In this document: positions 18,210 to 27,128 of the stretch, piece after piece
Numbering within the stretch: position 1 is the stretch's first letter
Layout of the letters: every line of letters begins with the position of its first letter
Origin: JALYUM01 sp036688685
GTDB taxonomy: Bacteria > Pseudomonadota > Gammaproteobacteria > Burkholderiales > Burkholderiaceae_D
DNA length: 59,140 bases
Assembly: GCF_036688685.1 (NCBI RefSeq)
Contig: NZ_JAQQPS010000030.1
Span: 1-59,140 of the forward strand
Direction of reading: 5' to 3'
Made by a program: the position numbers and the translations under genes
Notes under the pieces: generated by a model
The model's input: the letters and a program-made list of their open reading frames with translations, nothing else
Database searches by the model: none
Told to the model about the DNA's origin: nothing

Positions 18210-18772
18210 GACAGGCACGACTTCAAAGAGGCAAGGCTGCGCTTGATCCACGATTTCACGGTACCGGCAGGCGCAGCCACGCGTTCGGCAATTTCACGGT
18301 GCGACAAGCCGTCCACATACGCATGCAGCAGGCAGTTGCGGCGCACCGGTTCGAGTTGTTCCATGCAAAGGGCGATCTGGCCGGCGCAGCCTTGCCAGGC
18401 AAAGCTGTCGGCCATTTCTTCCCACTGCGTCATCGAGGCATTCGCATCGAGGGCCACGAAGGTGGCGTCGTCGACCCCGATTTCGCGCGCATTGTCGCGC
18501 ACGGCGTTCAGGGCCAGGTGGCGCGTGACGGTGTACAGCCAGCCGCGCGCCGCGCCACGCAAGGGGTCGAAACTGCCGGCCCCGGTCCAGATCTTGATGA
18601 ACGCATCGTGCACGATATCCTCCGCCAGCGCCGTGTCGCGCACGATCCGTTTTGCCACGCCGAGCAGGCGCGCACCTTCCTGGTCGTACAGGCGGCGCAG
18701 CGCCGACTGGTCGCCTGCAGCGCAGGCCGCCAGTGCGGCGTCGTAGTCGAATCCCTCGAATGGGTCAGGCAA
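18206..18772 (-). CDS. ECF RNA polymerase sigma factor (SigK-like)
   Basis: Extracytoplasmic-function sigma factor of 188 residues. Region 2 spans about residues 25-95 and includes the core/-10 binding stretch LAEDIVHDAFIKIWTGAGSFDP and ARGWLYTVTRHLALNAVRD. Region 4 spans about 130-185 and includes the -35-reading helix-turn-helix LSHREIAERVAAPAGTVKSWIKR. It is coupled to the RskA-type anti-sigma gene. A DUF3455 lipoprotein gene lies just upstream in the same orientation and is the most likely local target. The start is the first ATG of the conserved frame. Confidence 0.93.
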   Translation of the reverse strand: MPDPFEGFDYDAALAACAAGDQSALRRLYDQEGARLLGVAKRIVRDTALAEDIVHDAFIKIWTGAGSFDPLRGAARGWLYTVTRHLALNAVRDNAREIGVDDATFVALDANASMTQWEEMADSFAWQGCAGQIALCMEQLEPVRRNCLLHAYVDGLSHREIAERVAAPAGTVKSWIKRSLASLKSCLS

Positions 18773-18840
18773 AATAAGTCATGGCAGTGTGGGTCGGCGT
18801 TCCTCGGGGAATCGTATCACAGTTGCCAGTGCGACAATGC

Positions 18841-19392
18841 TCAGCTGGCTTTCCAGAAAATGTAGTCGCCCTGGTAAGGCACCACGACGCGCGCGCCCTT
18901 GGTGTCGACGGCGCAACCAGTGGCCGGGGCCGCCCCACCCTTGAGTGCCACGCGCTGGATGTAGCTCACGCCCATCATGGCGCCGCTGCCCATGGCCGGA
19001 TTGGCTTTCACCAGTTGATACGGGATATTGCCGGCGCCGGAAGGGGCGACGGCAACCTGCGTGCCGGACACTTTCGAGCCGTCGTTCGCTTCCCACGTGG
19101 CTGGCGGGCCATAATAGGTGCCGACCTTCTTGCCGGCGCGGTCAGCCAGCGTGGCTTTCGGGCCGACAAATACCCACTCCGTGCTGCCCGGCATGGCGGC
19201 CTTGTCGCGGCATTCATACGTCAGCTCGCCCGTGGCAACGGTTTCCATGGCGACCATGTGGCCAGCAGGCACTTGCACGGTGGGTGGCAAGCTCGCTTGC
19301 GAGTACATACTTGCAGGCATGGTGGAACAGGCGCCCAGCACGAGCGTGGAAGCGGCAGCGGCAAGGATCAGGGGCAGGCGGGATGGGGTCAT
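18841..19392 (-). CDS. DUF3455 lipoprotein
   Basis: Predicted lipoprotein of 183 residues (lipobox VLGAC near residue 22) with a DUF3455 domain. Family stretches are VPAGHMVAMETVATGELTYECRD, WVFVGPKATL, and the C-terminal CAVDTKGARVVVPYQGDYIFWKA. Its function is unknown. It precedes the ECF sigma/anti-sigma pair on the same strand with about 70 bases between. A possible ECF-type promoter lies about 40 bases upstream of its start. Confidence 0.92.
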   Translation of the reverse strand: MTPSRLPLILAAAASTLVLGACSTMPASMYSQASLPPTVQVPAGHMVAMETVATGELTYECRDKAAMPGSTEWVFVGPKATLADRAGKKVGTYYGPPATWEANDGSKVSGTQVAVAPSGAGNIPYQLVKANPAMGSGAMMGVSYIQRVALKGGAAPATGCAVDTKGARVVVPYQGDYIFWKAS

Positions 19393-19431
19393 GGTGGTTC
19401 TCCGGGTAAGTGGCGCAGGGCGCCGATACTG

Positions 19432-19457
19432 GTACTACCCACGGAGCAATGGTTTGG
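19432..19457 (-). promoter_or_regulatory. Candidate ECF sigma-dependent promoter of the DUF3455 gene
   Basis: On the minus strand the stretch reads CCAAACC, a spacer of about 12 bases, then GGTAGTACC. An AAC-containing -35 with a GTAGT-like -10 is the shape expected for ECF promoters. The -10 ends about 40 bases before the DUF3455 start. The identification is by eye and the cognate consensus is not known, so this is tentative. Confidence 0.35.
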
Positions 19458-19479
19458 ATGCAGTGCGCGCAAACTATTT

Positions 19480-22400
19480 TTAGTGCGAGGCGCGCGCGCC
19501 GGCGGCGCCGCTGAAGGGCTGGCGCAACAGCAGCTTTTCGAACTCGGTGGCCGGCAAGGGTTGGGCAAACAAATAACCCTGCACGAAGTCGCAACCGTGT
19601 GTGCTCAGGCAGGCGCGCTGGGCGCTCGTCTCGACGCCCTCGGCAATGACCTTCAAACCCAGCTTGTGGGCCATCACGATGATGGTCTCGGTAATCGTCA
19701 TGCTGGTGCGGTCGTGCAGCATTTCGGCCACGAACGACTGGTCGATTTTTAAATAATCGATGTCGAGCCGTTTCAGGTAACTCATCGACGAGTAGCCGGT
19801 ACCGAAATCGTCGATCGACACTTCCACCCCGCCCTGCTGCAGTTCATGCAGGCGGCGGAACACCGGTTCGGACAGGTGCAGCAGCACGCCCTCGGTAATT
19901 TCCACCGCGATGCTACTGTGCGGCATACCCTGGCGGTCGAGATAGCCGATCCAGTCGCTGGTGTAGCCATGCGGGAGGAACTGGATCGGTGACTTGTTGA
20001 TCGAAATTTGCAGCGTTCTGCCCAGCATGCGGCTCCAGTGCGCCGACCAGTCCGCCGCTTCGAAAAACACCCAGTTGCCGATCTCGTGGATCATGCCGGT
20101 TTCTTCGGCGATAGCGATGAATTCGCTCGGCAGCATCAGGTCGTGGCCCGGGCGGCGCCAGCGCAGCAGCGCCTCGGCCTTGGTGATCTGGCCGGTCTGG
20201 TTGTCGAGGATGGGCTGAAAGTGCAGTTCGAGCTGGCGCTGGGCCAGGGCCTGGCGCAGTTCGGCCGTCAGTTTCAGGCGGCGCATGGCGGCGCGCTGCA
20301 TGGCCGGCTCGAAAAACGTCAGCTGGTTGCGCCCTGCCGCCTTGGCCCGGTACATGGCGTGGTCGGCATTGCGCATCAGGTCTTCGGGCAGCTTGCCGTC
20401 GCCCGGATACAGGGTGATGCCGACGCTGCCGGAAATACTCACCTGCTCGACCCCGAGCTGAAATGGCTGGCGCAGCGCGTCGATGATGCCCTGGGCGGTC
20501 TGCTCGATGTGTTCGACTTCGGTCGTTTCGGTGAGGATGACGGTGAATTCGTCGCCACCCAGGCGCGCCACCGTGTCGCCCGGGCGCAGCTGGTTGCCGA
20601 TGCGCTCGGCAACCAGCGCGAGCAATTGATCGCCAGCGTCGTGGCCGTGCAAATCGTTGACCTCTTTAAAACGGTCGAGGTCGATGAACAACAGCGCCAT
20701 GCCATGCTGACCGACGGCGGCTTGGCGCATTGCCTGTTCCAGCCGGTCGCGAAATAGCACCCGGTTGGGGAGCCCGGTGAGGGCATCGTAATGGGCGCGC
20801 CGTTCCAGTTTTTGATTGAACTGGCGGATCGTGTCTTCAGTGCGCTTGCGTTCGGAAATATCGTTGGTAAAGCCATGCCACAGCACGCTGCCATCGACGC
20901 GCCGCGCCGGCTTTGCGGCCAGCTCGCGCCAGTGCCAGCCGTGCGCGCCCATCGATACGCGGTATTCGGCACGAAACGGCGTCAGGCGGCGTGCCGATTC
21001 GCGCAGCGCCTGGCGCAGGCGGCGGCGGTCGCGCCGTTGGATGCGCGCCAGCAGCAAGCGGAGGTTGTCCTGGATTTGACCGGGTGTGAGCTGGAATAGT
21101 TCAGTCGACATGGTGCTCACAAACGGCACCGTGACCAGGCCGGCCGGCGTCATGTGCAACTGGAACAGTGCGCCCGGCACCTGCTGGGCCAGCTGCGCCA
21201 GCAGCTCGTAACTGCGCTCCAGCTCCTGCCGCAGTTCAGTCGTGGCAGTGATGTCGACGATGGTGCCGACCATGCGCGTGGCGGCCCCGGCTTCATCGCT
21301 GGCGACGATGCTGCCGCGCGCCTCGATCCAGATCCAGCGGCCGGACGCGTGGCGCACGCGATGTTCGTCGATGCACATGGTGTCCGGTTGGGCCAGGCAA
21401 GTCTGCAGGTGGGACTGCACGCGCCCGATATCGTCCGGGTGAATGTGCGACCACCAGAATTCGTAGCCGGCCTCTTCGCGCGGGTCGAGGCCGAGGATTT
21501 GCTTGAACCGCCTGGAATAAAACACGGTGTTGGCGGCGATATTCCAGTCCCAGACGCCTTCGCCGGCACTGTCGAGCGCAAACGCCAGCCGCTCCTCACT
21601 GACCTGCAGCTCGGCCGCGGTCTGGGCCAGGTCGGCATTGAGCTCACGTAACTGCTGCTCGGCCTGTTTGAGCTGGGTGATGTCGTGCACGGTAGCAATC
21701 AGTTCGCTGATATGGCCGCTGGCGGCCATCACGGGGGTGATTGATACCGAGCCGATCCGTCCTTGGCCGGCAGGAAAACTGCGCACCTGTTCCCACTGCA
21801 CGGTGGCGCCGGTCGCCATGACTTCGCGGCACTTGGCCAGCGCAAACGAACAGGTCGGTTCCGGGATGACCTCCTGCACCAGCTTGCCGACCACCTCCTC
21901 TTGCGACAGGTCGGCGGCCGCGCAAAATGCATGGTTGACCGAAACGAAGCGAAACTGATCGTCGGAATCGCGCCGGACGTGGCACGCCACTTCTTCCATG
22001 TTGCCGTACACAACGGCATACGCCATGTCGCGCGCGTAGACGGCTTGCTCGGCCAGCGCCAGCTGCTGTTCGCTGGCCACGCAGGCGCTGACATCGACCA
22101 GGGTACAGAGCAGCGTATCGGGATCGACGCGCGTGAAATACAGATTGCACCAAAGGCCTTGCGGCGGCGCTGCCAAAGCATGGGGATGGTATCGGGTGGG
22201 CTGTTCCGGCATCGCATCCGGCTGCACACCACCCAGTGCGCATTCATAGACAGGTTCGGCGGTGTCGTCGGCCAGGGCCCGGGAGACGGCTTCGCGCAAG
22301 GGCGCCGGCCAGTGTGCGACGCTGCCCGTCGCCGTGGCTGGCGCCGCCACAGTGCGCATCAGCGCCAGCAAGGCCTCATTGGCGCGCCAGGCACGCTTGC

Positions 22401-22500
22401 GATGGGCCAGCAACATCGGCAAACTGGACTGCATCACCCATGCACTTGCAACTTCGAGGCGCGCCGCCGCGGCATCCACGCCCGTGACAGCACGACCCAT
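19480..22500 (-). CDS. Multi-PAS GGDEF-EAL cyclic-di-GMP signalling protein
   Basis: Large cytosolic protein of 1006 residues. A poorly conserved N-terminal region is followed by two or three PAS modules: one around residues 165-275 ending TVHDITQLKQAE, one around 300-420 containing GEGVWDWNIAANTVFYSRRF and HIHPDD, and one ending TNDISERKRTEDTI. The GGDEF domain has LGGDEFTVI and an inhibitory RPGD site five residues upstream. The EAL domain has KAEALLRW, VEITEGVLLH and DDFGTGYSSMSYLKR. All catalytic signatures appear intact, so direction of activity cannot be told. No transmembrane helix is seen; input is probably a cytosolic cofactor or signal. Confidence 0.93.
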   Translation of the reverse strand: MGRAVTGVDAAAARLEVASAWVMQSSLPMLLAHRKRAWRANEALLALMRTVAAPATATGSVAHWPAPLREAVSRALADDTAEPVYECALGGVQPDAMPEQPTRYHPHALAAPPQGLWCNLYFTRVDPDTLLCTLVDVSACVASEQQLALAEQAVYARDMAYAVVYGNMEEVACHVRRDSDDQFRFVSVNHAFCAAADLSQEEVVGKLVQEVIPEPTCSFALAKCREVMATGATVQWEQVRSFPAGQGRIGSVSITPVMAASGHISELIATVHDITQLKQAEQQLRELNADLAQTAAELQVSEERLAFALDSAGEGVWDWNIAANTVFYSRRFKQILGLDPREEAGYEFWWSHIHPDDIGRVQSHLQTCLAQPDTMCIDEHRVRHASGRWIWIEARGSIVASDEAGAATRMVGTIVDITATTELRQELERSYELLAQLAQQVPGALFQLHMTPAGLVTVPFVSTMSTELFQLTPGQIQDNLRLLLARIQRRDRRRLRQALRESARRLTPFRAEYRVSMGAHGWHWRELAAKPARRVDGSVLWHGFTNDISERKRTEDTIRQFNQKLERRAHYDALTGLPNRVLFRDRLEQAMRQAAVGQHGMALLFIDLDRFKEVNDLHGHDAGDQLLALVAERIGNQLRPGDTVARLGGDEFTVILTETTEVEHIEQTAQGIIDALRQPFQLGVEQVSISGSVGITLYPGDGKLPEDLMRNADHAMYRAKAAGRNQLTFFEPAMQRAAMRRLKLTAELRQALAQRQLELHFQPILDNQTGQITKAEALLRWRRPGHDLMLPSEFIAIAEETGMIHEIGNWVFFEAADWSAHWSRMLGRTLQISINKSPIQFLPHGYTSDWIGYLDRQGMPHSSIAVEITEGVLLHLSEPVFRRLHELQQGGVEVSIDDFGTGYSSMSYLKRLDIDYLKIDQSFVAEMLHDRTSMTITETIIVMAHKLGLKVIAEGVETSAQRACLSTHGCDFVQGYLFAQPLPATEFEKLLLRQPFSGAAGARASH

Positions 22501-22638
22501 GCGCTTAGTCCTTCACGGTCAACTGAGGCTACGCCTGTCAGTGTAGGCCGTTTGCCAAAATTGGCAATGTCGAATGACCGGCCCAAAACAGCGCGCGGCT
22601 ATACTGCTGGTCTTTCACTTTATTTGTCAGGTACCACG

Positions 22639-22977
22639 ATGAGCGCTCTTCCCCCATGCCCCCAATGCCAGTCCGCCTTTACCTACGAGGACGGCGACCA
22701 GCTGGTGTGTCCGGAATGCGGCCACGAATGGCGCGCCGGCGCTGAAGGTGCAACCGAGACGGCCCGCGTCTACCGCGACAGCACCGGCGCCATCCTGCAG
22801 GACGGCGACACGGTCACCATCATTAAGGATTTGAAACCGAAGGGGTCAGGCGGCGTCATCAAGCAAGGCACCAAGGTCAAGAATATCCGCCTGGTCGACA
22901 GCGACCACGATATCGATTGCAAGATCGACGGTTTCGGCGCCATGAGCCTGAAAACCGAGTTCGTCAAAAAAGTATAA
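22639..22977 (+). CDS. yjdM: Zinc-ribbon protein YjdM (PhnA family)
   Basis: Small protein of 112 residues. The N-terminal zinc ribbon has two CxxC pairs (PPCPQCQS and LVCPECGHEW), followed by the PhnA/YjdM beta-barrel domain (DGDTVTIIKDLKPKGSGGVIKQGTKVKNIRL). Despite the old name the family is not a phosphonoacetate hydrolase, and its role is unclear. The ATG at 22639 gives the standard N-terminus. It stands alone, divergent from the PAS-GGDEF-EAL gene. Confidence 0.95.
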   Translation: MSALPPCPQCQSAFTYEDGDQLVCPECGHEWRAGAEGATETARVYRDSTGAILQDGDTVTIIKDLKPKGSGGVIKQGTKVKNIRLVDSDHDIDCKIDGFGAMSLKTEFVKKV

Positions 22978-23020
22978 GCCGCAGCCAGCCGCCGTCGAAA
23001 CTGCCGCCTGATGCGGCTTG
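22977..23020 (+). terminator. Possible hairpin after yjdM
   Basis: AAGCCGCA (22977-22984) pairs perfectly with TGCGGCTT (23013-23020), with a GC-rich inner region that can pair further. No strong U-tract follows, so a role in termination is tentative. Confidence 0.3.
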
Positions 23021-23040
23021 TTGAAAATCGACCTTGCTGC

Positions 23041-23430
23041 TTATTGGCCAGTTGTGGTCGGTGGTGGCGTGGTGCTGGCCGGCGGCACGGTGGTGCTGCC
23101 AGTGGTTCCGGGGCGGCCGCTTGCATCCATGCTGCCACTGCTGTTGCCGCTGGTGCCCATGGTACCCTCGGCACCGGTGGTGCCCGAGGCCTCGCCACTC
23201 GACCGACCACTGCTGCCGGCCGCGCCCGAACTGCCCTGGCTGGTAGTCGATGTCGATTTTTTGGTGGTGTTTTTTTTCGCCTTCGGCGTCGACTGGGTGG
23301 GCGACCTGGCGTCGAGCAGGGTTTTGTCGGCGGCCGTGGTGCTGGTGTTTTCCTGGCCGCTCGCTTGTGCGCCTCCGGCCAGGGCCAGGGCGATGGATGC
23401 ACCGATGATGCTCTTGAGTAGATGATTCAT
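23041..23430 (-). CDS. Exported low-complexity Ser/Thr/Gly/Pro-rich protein
   Basis: About 129 residues. A convincing signal peptide (HLLKSIIGASIALALAGGAQA) is followed by a low-complexity mature part: a Lys-rich patch (PKAKKNTTKKS), long Ser/Gly/Thr runs and a Pro/Thr tail. No domain is recognisable. The composition suggests a flexible envelope or secreted linker protein. GGAG lies upstream of the start (ATG at 23430; another in-frame ATG is at 23436). The gene faces away from the LLM oxidoreductase gene. Confidence 0.72.
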   Translation of the reverse strand: MNHLLKSIIGASIALALAGGAQASGQENTSTTAADKTLLDARSPTQSTPKAKKNTTKKSTSTTSQGSSGAAGSSGRSSGEASGTTGAEGTMGTSGNSSGSMDASGRPGTTGSTTVPPASTTPPPTTTGQ

Positions 23431-23494
23431 TTGCATGATGATTCTCCGGAGATGTTGGGAAAGCCGAAAAGTTACTGCGATTCACTTCACTGCC

Positions 23495-23523
23495 TTGACA
23501 TCCAGTCTAGACGTTCAACATAC
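23495..23523 (+). promoter_or_regulatory. Possible sigma-70 promoter upstream of the LLM oxidoreductase gene
   Basis: A consensus -35 TTGACA (23495-23500) is followed after 17 bases by a weak -10 (ACATAC). It lies about 135 bases before the oxidoreductase start. Only the -35 is convincing. Confidence 0.3.
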
Positions 23524-23655
23524 CGGCCCGCGCACGGTAGACTTCTGGAAACACTGGCAACGCAGATTCATTGTCATTTCGTGCCTTACGGCACACAGCC
23601 GCTGCAAATCAAGCGTGTGCGCACGCGAAAATTCGGTCAGGCGTATCATGTACCG

Positions 23656-24642
23656 ATGATTCCATTATCCATACTCGACCTCTCCCCGATTGCCGAAGGC
23701 AGCGATACCGGTGCCTCTTTCCGCAATTCCCTCAACCTTGCACAGCACGGCGAACAGTGGGGCTTTAACCGCTTCTGGCTGGCGGAACACCACGGCATGC
23801 CGGGTATCGCCAGCGCCGCCACCTCAGTGCTGATGGGCTACGTGGCCGGCGGCACCAAGACCATCCGCGTGGGCGCCGGCGGCATCATGCTGCCGAACCA
23901 CTCCCCGCTGGTGATTGCCGAACAGTTCGGCACCCTCGAGTCGCTGTATCCGGGTCGGATCGACCTGGGCCTGGGCCGCGCCCCCGGCTCCGACCAGGTG
24001 ACGGCGCGCGCGCTGCGCCGCAACCTGTCTTCCGACGCCGACCAGTTCCCGCAGGATGTCGTGGAATTGCAGGATTATTTTGCCGACTCGCCGCGCCGCC
24101 AGGTGCGCGCGGTGCCGGGCGCCGGCCTGAACGTGCCGCTGTGGATCCTGGGCTCGAGCACCTTCGGCGCCCAGCTGGCTGCGCACCTCGGCCTGCCATT
24201 CGCGTTCGCATCGCACTTCGCGCCGCAGATGATGATGCAAGCTATTTCCATCTACCGCTCCACGTTCCGGCCATCGGCGCAGTTGCAGAAACCGCACGTG
24301 ATGCTCGGTTACAACGTGTTTGCCGCCGACACCGACGCCGAAGCGGCCTACCAGGCCACCTCGATGCAGCAAGCATTTGTGAACCTGCGCACCGGCCGAC
24401 CATCGAAGCTGCAGCCACCGAAGGAAGGCTACCTGGAGCAACTGGAACCGCAGGCGCGCGCCATGCTGAACGACGTGTTGTCGTGTTCAGCGATCGGCGC
24501 CCCGGATACCGTCGCCACTGCCATGAAACAATTCATCGAACGCACCGGCGCCGATGAACTGATGGTGACATCGCAGATTTTCGACCATGCCGCGCGCCTG
24601 CGCTCGTACGAAATCACGGCGCAGGTCAGGGATGCGAACTAA
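23656..24642 (+). CDS. LLM class flavin-dependent oxidoreductase (YhbW-like)
   Basis: Luciferase-like monooxygenase of 328 residues using reduced flavin. Typical stretches are LSILDLSPIAEGSDTG at the N-terminus, FNRFWLAEHHGMPGIASAA, IRVGAGGIMLPNHSPLVIAEQFGTL and PGRIDLGLGRAPG. The start at 23656 begins at the conserved MIPLSILDLS; upstream in-frame sequence is not family-like. The substrate is not known for this branch. The stop overlaps the convergent isochorismatase-family gene by four bases. Confidence 0.94.
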   Translation: MIPLSILDLSPIAEGSDTGASFRNSLNLAQHGEQWGFNRFWLAEHHGMPGIASAATSVLMGYVAGGTKTIRVGAGGIMLPNHSPLVIAEQFGTLESLYPGRIDLGLGRAPGSDQVTARALRRNLSSDADQFPQDVVELQDYFADSPRRQVRAVPGAGLNVPLWILGSSTFGAQLAAHLGLPFAFASHFAPQMMMQAISIYRSTFRPSAQLQKPHVMLGYNVFAADTDAEAAYQATSMQQAFVNLRTGRPSKLQPPKEGYLEQLEPQARAMLNDVLSCSAIGAPDTVATAMKQFIERTGADELMVTSQIFDHAARLRSYEITAQVRDAN

Positions 24643-25229
24643 AGTTCAGGCGGCATCGCCTCGATGAGTTGCACGGTCGAACGCACCTTGCCCATCGCAG
24701 GGAAGATCTTGCGGGTCGAAAAATGGTGCAGCTCGGCCGCGCCGCTGGTCATTGCGTCTTCCGCAAAGTACAGGTGGAAGCCGCGGTCGAAGGCTTCGCG
24801 CGCAGTCGATTCAACGCCGTAATTGGTGGCGATGCCGCACAGGATGATGTTTTTGACGTTATTACGGCGCAGCTGCAGTTCCAGGTCGGTGCCGTAGAAA
24901 GCGCCCCAGGAACGCTTCTTGACGACGATATCGGTCGCTTCCACGCCCACTTCCGGCACCAGCACGGATGCGTGCGGCGGCGGTGGCGCGCCGCGGCCGG
25001 AAATCGGCGCATCGCCGCCCATCTGCAACAGTTCATCGAGCTGCACGTGCACGAAAATCACGGTGCCGCCGTGGTTGCGCATCGATTGCGCCAGCAGCAC
25101 GGTATTGCCCACCACCTGGTCAGACGAATACGGCGCGTGGTCACCGGCCACGATGCCGTGTTGCAGGTCGATGACCACCAGCGCGGTGTGGGCGATATCG
25201 ATTTTGAATGGGTGGATGGCAGCGGTCAT
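24639..25229 (-). CDS. Isochorismatase-family cysteine hydrolase
   Basis: Cysteine hydrolase of 196 residues with the catalytic triad visible: Asp21 in LVVIDLQHGI, Lys104 or 105 in IVVKKRSWGAF and nucleophilic Cys131 in IILCGIATNYGVES. The cis-peptide and helix context (GIATNYGVESTAREAFDRGF) is typical of the YcaC/nicotinamidase-like superfamily. The true substrate, an amide or ester-like vinyl ether, cannot be inferred. It is monocistronic and convergent with the LLM oxidoreductase gene. Confidence 0.93.
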   Translation of the reverse strand: MTAAIHPFKIDIAHTALVVIDLQHGIVAGDHAPYSSDQVVGNTVLLAQSMRNHGGTVIFVHVQLDELLQMGGDAPISGRGAPPPPHASVLVPEVGVEATDIVVKKRSWGAFYGTDLELQLRRNNVKNIILCGIATNYGVESTAREAFDRGFHLYFAEDAMTSGAAELHHFSTRKIFPAMGKVRSTVQLIEAMPPEL

Positions 25230-25435
25230 GGCTTGGTTCTTTCGATGGTTAAAAGGTCATGCAATGGTCGCCAGTATGCCGAAATATTGGCTGCCTGCCC
25301 GTACGGCTGCGCCGGCACCACCTGCCTTAGCGGGCTTGTTGCTTTCTCAACTGTTAAATTATTTGCCCATCGCTCTGCAACAAATCCCGTACTGGAGTAG
25401 GATGGTCGTCTGCAAACCGCGTAAGGATGTCTTCA

Positions 25436-25972
25436 ATGAATCAACGCCGCTCGTTTCTCAAAGCTTCCCTCGTCCTCGCCTCCGCCTCCAGCCTGCCCAT
25501 GGTTGGCAAAGCGTCCATGGTCACGTCCGCTGAACGCAAGCTGAGCCTGTACAACACACACACCGGTGAAAGCGTGAACCGCGTGTTCTGGGCCGAAGGC
25601 AAGTTCGACCCCGATGCTTTGCAGGACATTAACAAAGTGCTGCGCGACCACCGCAACAACGCGGTCGCCGCCATCGATCCCCAGTTGCTGCTGCTGCTCG
25701 ATCAGGTCAACGGCCGAATGGAATCGAACAAGACTTTGCACATCATTTCCGGCTACCGCTCGCCCGAATCGAATGCCATGCTCAATGCCAACACCAGCGG
25801 CGTCGCCAAACACAGCATGCACATGGACGGCAAGGCCATCGATATCCGCATGCCGGGCCGCAACCTGGCGCAATTGCGCAAGGCCGCCATGTCGCTGCGC
25901 GGCGGCGGGGTCGGCTACTACCCCGACTCGCAGTTCGTGCACATGGACACCGGCCGCCTGCGCAGCTGGTAA
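25436..25972 (+). CDS. Tat-exported YcbK/MepK-like peptidase (DUF882, M15 family)
   Basis: About 178 residues. The N-terminus MNQRRSFLKASLVLASASSLP is a twin-arginine signal, so the folded enzyme is exported by Tat. The mature domain matches DUF882/M15-like murein endopeptidases (E. coli MepK cleaves peptidoglycan cross-links). Zinc ligands are visible in HSMHMDGKAIDI and in the C-terminal FVHMDTG, with SGYRSPESN preceding. The ATG at 25436 is chosen because AAGG sits seven bases upstream; the ATG at 25427 would be too close. Its TAA overlaps the next ATG by one base, starting a three-gene coupled cassette. Confidence 0.93.
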   Translation: MNQRRSFLKASLVLASASSLPMVGKASMVTSAERKLSLYNTHTGESVNRVFWAEGKFDPDALQDINKVLRDHRNNAVAAIDPQLLLLLDQVNGRMESNKTLHIISGYRSPESNAMLNANTSGVAKHSMHMDGKAIDIRMPGRNLAQLRKAAMSLRGGGVGYYPDSQFVHMDTGRLRSW

Positions 25973-26736
25973 TGCGTCGCCTGCTGGTGTTACTGGCCGT
26001 GGTCGCGCCCTGCGCGTTGGCGCAAACCGTCATCGTAAAAAGCACGCGCGACCCGGTCGACAAGTCGTACCGCAAAATGGTCAAGGGCATGGAGCGGTTC
26101 GCGCGCGAACATGCTCTCGCGCCCCAGGCCGAACTGCGCTTTCGCCTGTTGCCGCGCCTGCCCAATGCCGACATGCGCGACATCACCTTGCGCATCGCCG
26201 GCGACACCGCGTCGCAGCCGCTGCCGGTGGCGCCCGACAACAGTTTCGCGCTGGTGCGCAATGAACAATTGCTGCGCGAAGACGCCGCGGTCCTCGCCAA
26301 CCGCCGCACGGCCAGCATGACCTGGCGCGCCTCGATCGTCTCGCCCGGCCTGCCCGAAGGCACACGTCGCCTGGGCGACCTGCGCCTCGAATGCAAGGTC
26401 GGCATGGACGCCGGCCTGATATCAAATACCTCGCCGATGTTCGCGTGGCTGTCCGATGCGCTGACCAGTACCGACGCCGTCTGCGGCCAGCCGGACGGCA
26501 ACTACGTGTTCTTTGCCGAGCGGCCAATTCTCGGCATCACGCTGCGCGCCGGCGCGCGCATGGAAGCGCTGCCATTCAAGATGCTGTATGCGGGCGGCGG
26601 CAAGACGGCCGCCGAGCTGCCCTACTGCGACTGCCAGGTGCTGCTGGACCGCTCCTACTATGCGCCGATCTGGGACGCCAGCTGGCCGGACGACACGCTC
26701 GTCGAGTTCGACTACATGCAGGAAGCGGCGCCATGA
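25972..26736 (+). CDS. Hypothetical periplasmic protein coupled to the MepK-like peptidase gene
   Basis: A 254-residue protein with a signal peptide (RLLVLLAVVAPCALAQ). I do not recognise a named domain. The mature part contains a basic stretch (KSYRKMVKGMERF) and a C-terminal portion with DGNYVFFAERPILGITL and two close cysteines (LPYCDCQVLL). It starts on the last base of the peptidase stop codon (TAATG) and ends with an ATGA overlap into a lipoprotein gene. The strict coupling suggests the three products act together in the envelope; that role is inferred. Confidence 0.82.
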   Translation: MRRLLVLLAVVAPCALAQTVIVKSTRDPVDKSYRKMVKGMERFAREHALAPQAELRFRLLPRLPNADMRDITLRIAGDTASQPLPVAPDNSFALVRNEQLLREDAAVLANRRTASMTWRASIVSPGLPEGTRRLGDLRLECKVGMDAGLISNTSPMFAWLSDALTSTDAVCGQPDGNYVFFAERPILGITLRAGARMEALPFKMLYAGGGKTAAELPYCDCQVLLDRSYYAPIWDASWPDDTLVEFDYMQEAAP

Positions 26737-27035
26737 AGCTGATCATTCTTGCCCTGTGCGCCAGCTTGCTGGCCGGCTGCGCCAGCGCACCGGCGCCGCT
26801 GGGCACGTCGATTCCCGCGGCCCGCCTGGATGCGGCAATCGTCCCGGGCCAGACCACGCGCGCCCAGATGCTGGGCGCGCTCGGCCCCACCAAATTCGTC
26901 CATTTCGATTCCGGCTACGAAGTCTGGCTGTACCAGTCGCCTGCCGACGGCGGCCGGTTTGCCGAGTTCGTCGTGCTGGTCGATCCGGCTGGCGTAGTCA
27001 GCAAAACGCGCCGGCGCGCGCCCTCTTCACCATAA
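26733..27035 (+). CDS. Small SmpA/OmlA-like lipoprotein
   Basis: A 100-residue lipoprotein: signal peptide with lipobox (LCASLLAGC, Cys near residue 14), then a compact domain with PGQTTRAQMLGALGPTKFVHFDSGYEVWLYQ. That resembles the SmpA/OmlA/BamE fold, where a G-T-x-x-x-V/M-x-x-x-L-G-x-P motif precedes beta strands. The start lies inside the stop of the preceding gene (ATGA). Likely anchored in the outer membrane. It is not bamE itself, judged by context and sequence. Confidence 0.85.
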   Translation: MKLIILALCASLLAGCASAPAPLGTSIPAARLDAAIVPGQTTRAQMLGALGPTKFVHFDSGYEVWLYQSPADGGRFAEFVVLVDPAGVVSKTRRRAPSSP

Positions 27036-27128
27036 TCTTTCCTCAAGCAAGCGTGCGCTCCACCTGAACGGTTGGCGGCACAATCCTCAGCAAGGGCTGT
27101 CAAACCACTGTTCTCTGCCGGAGATGTC

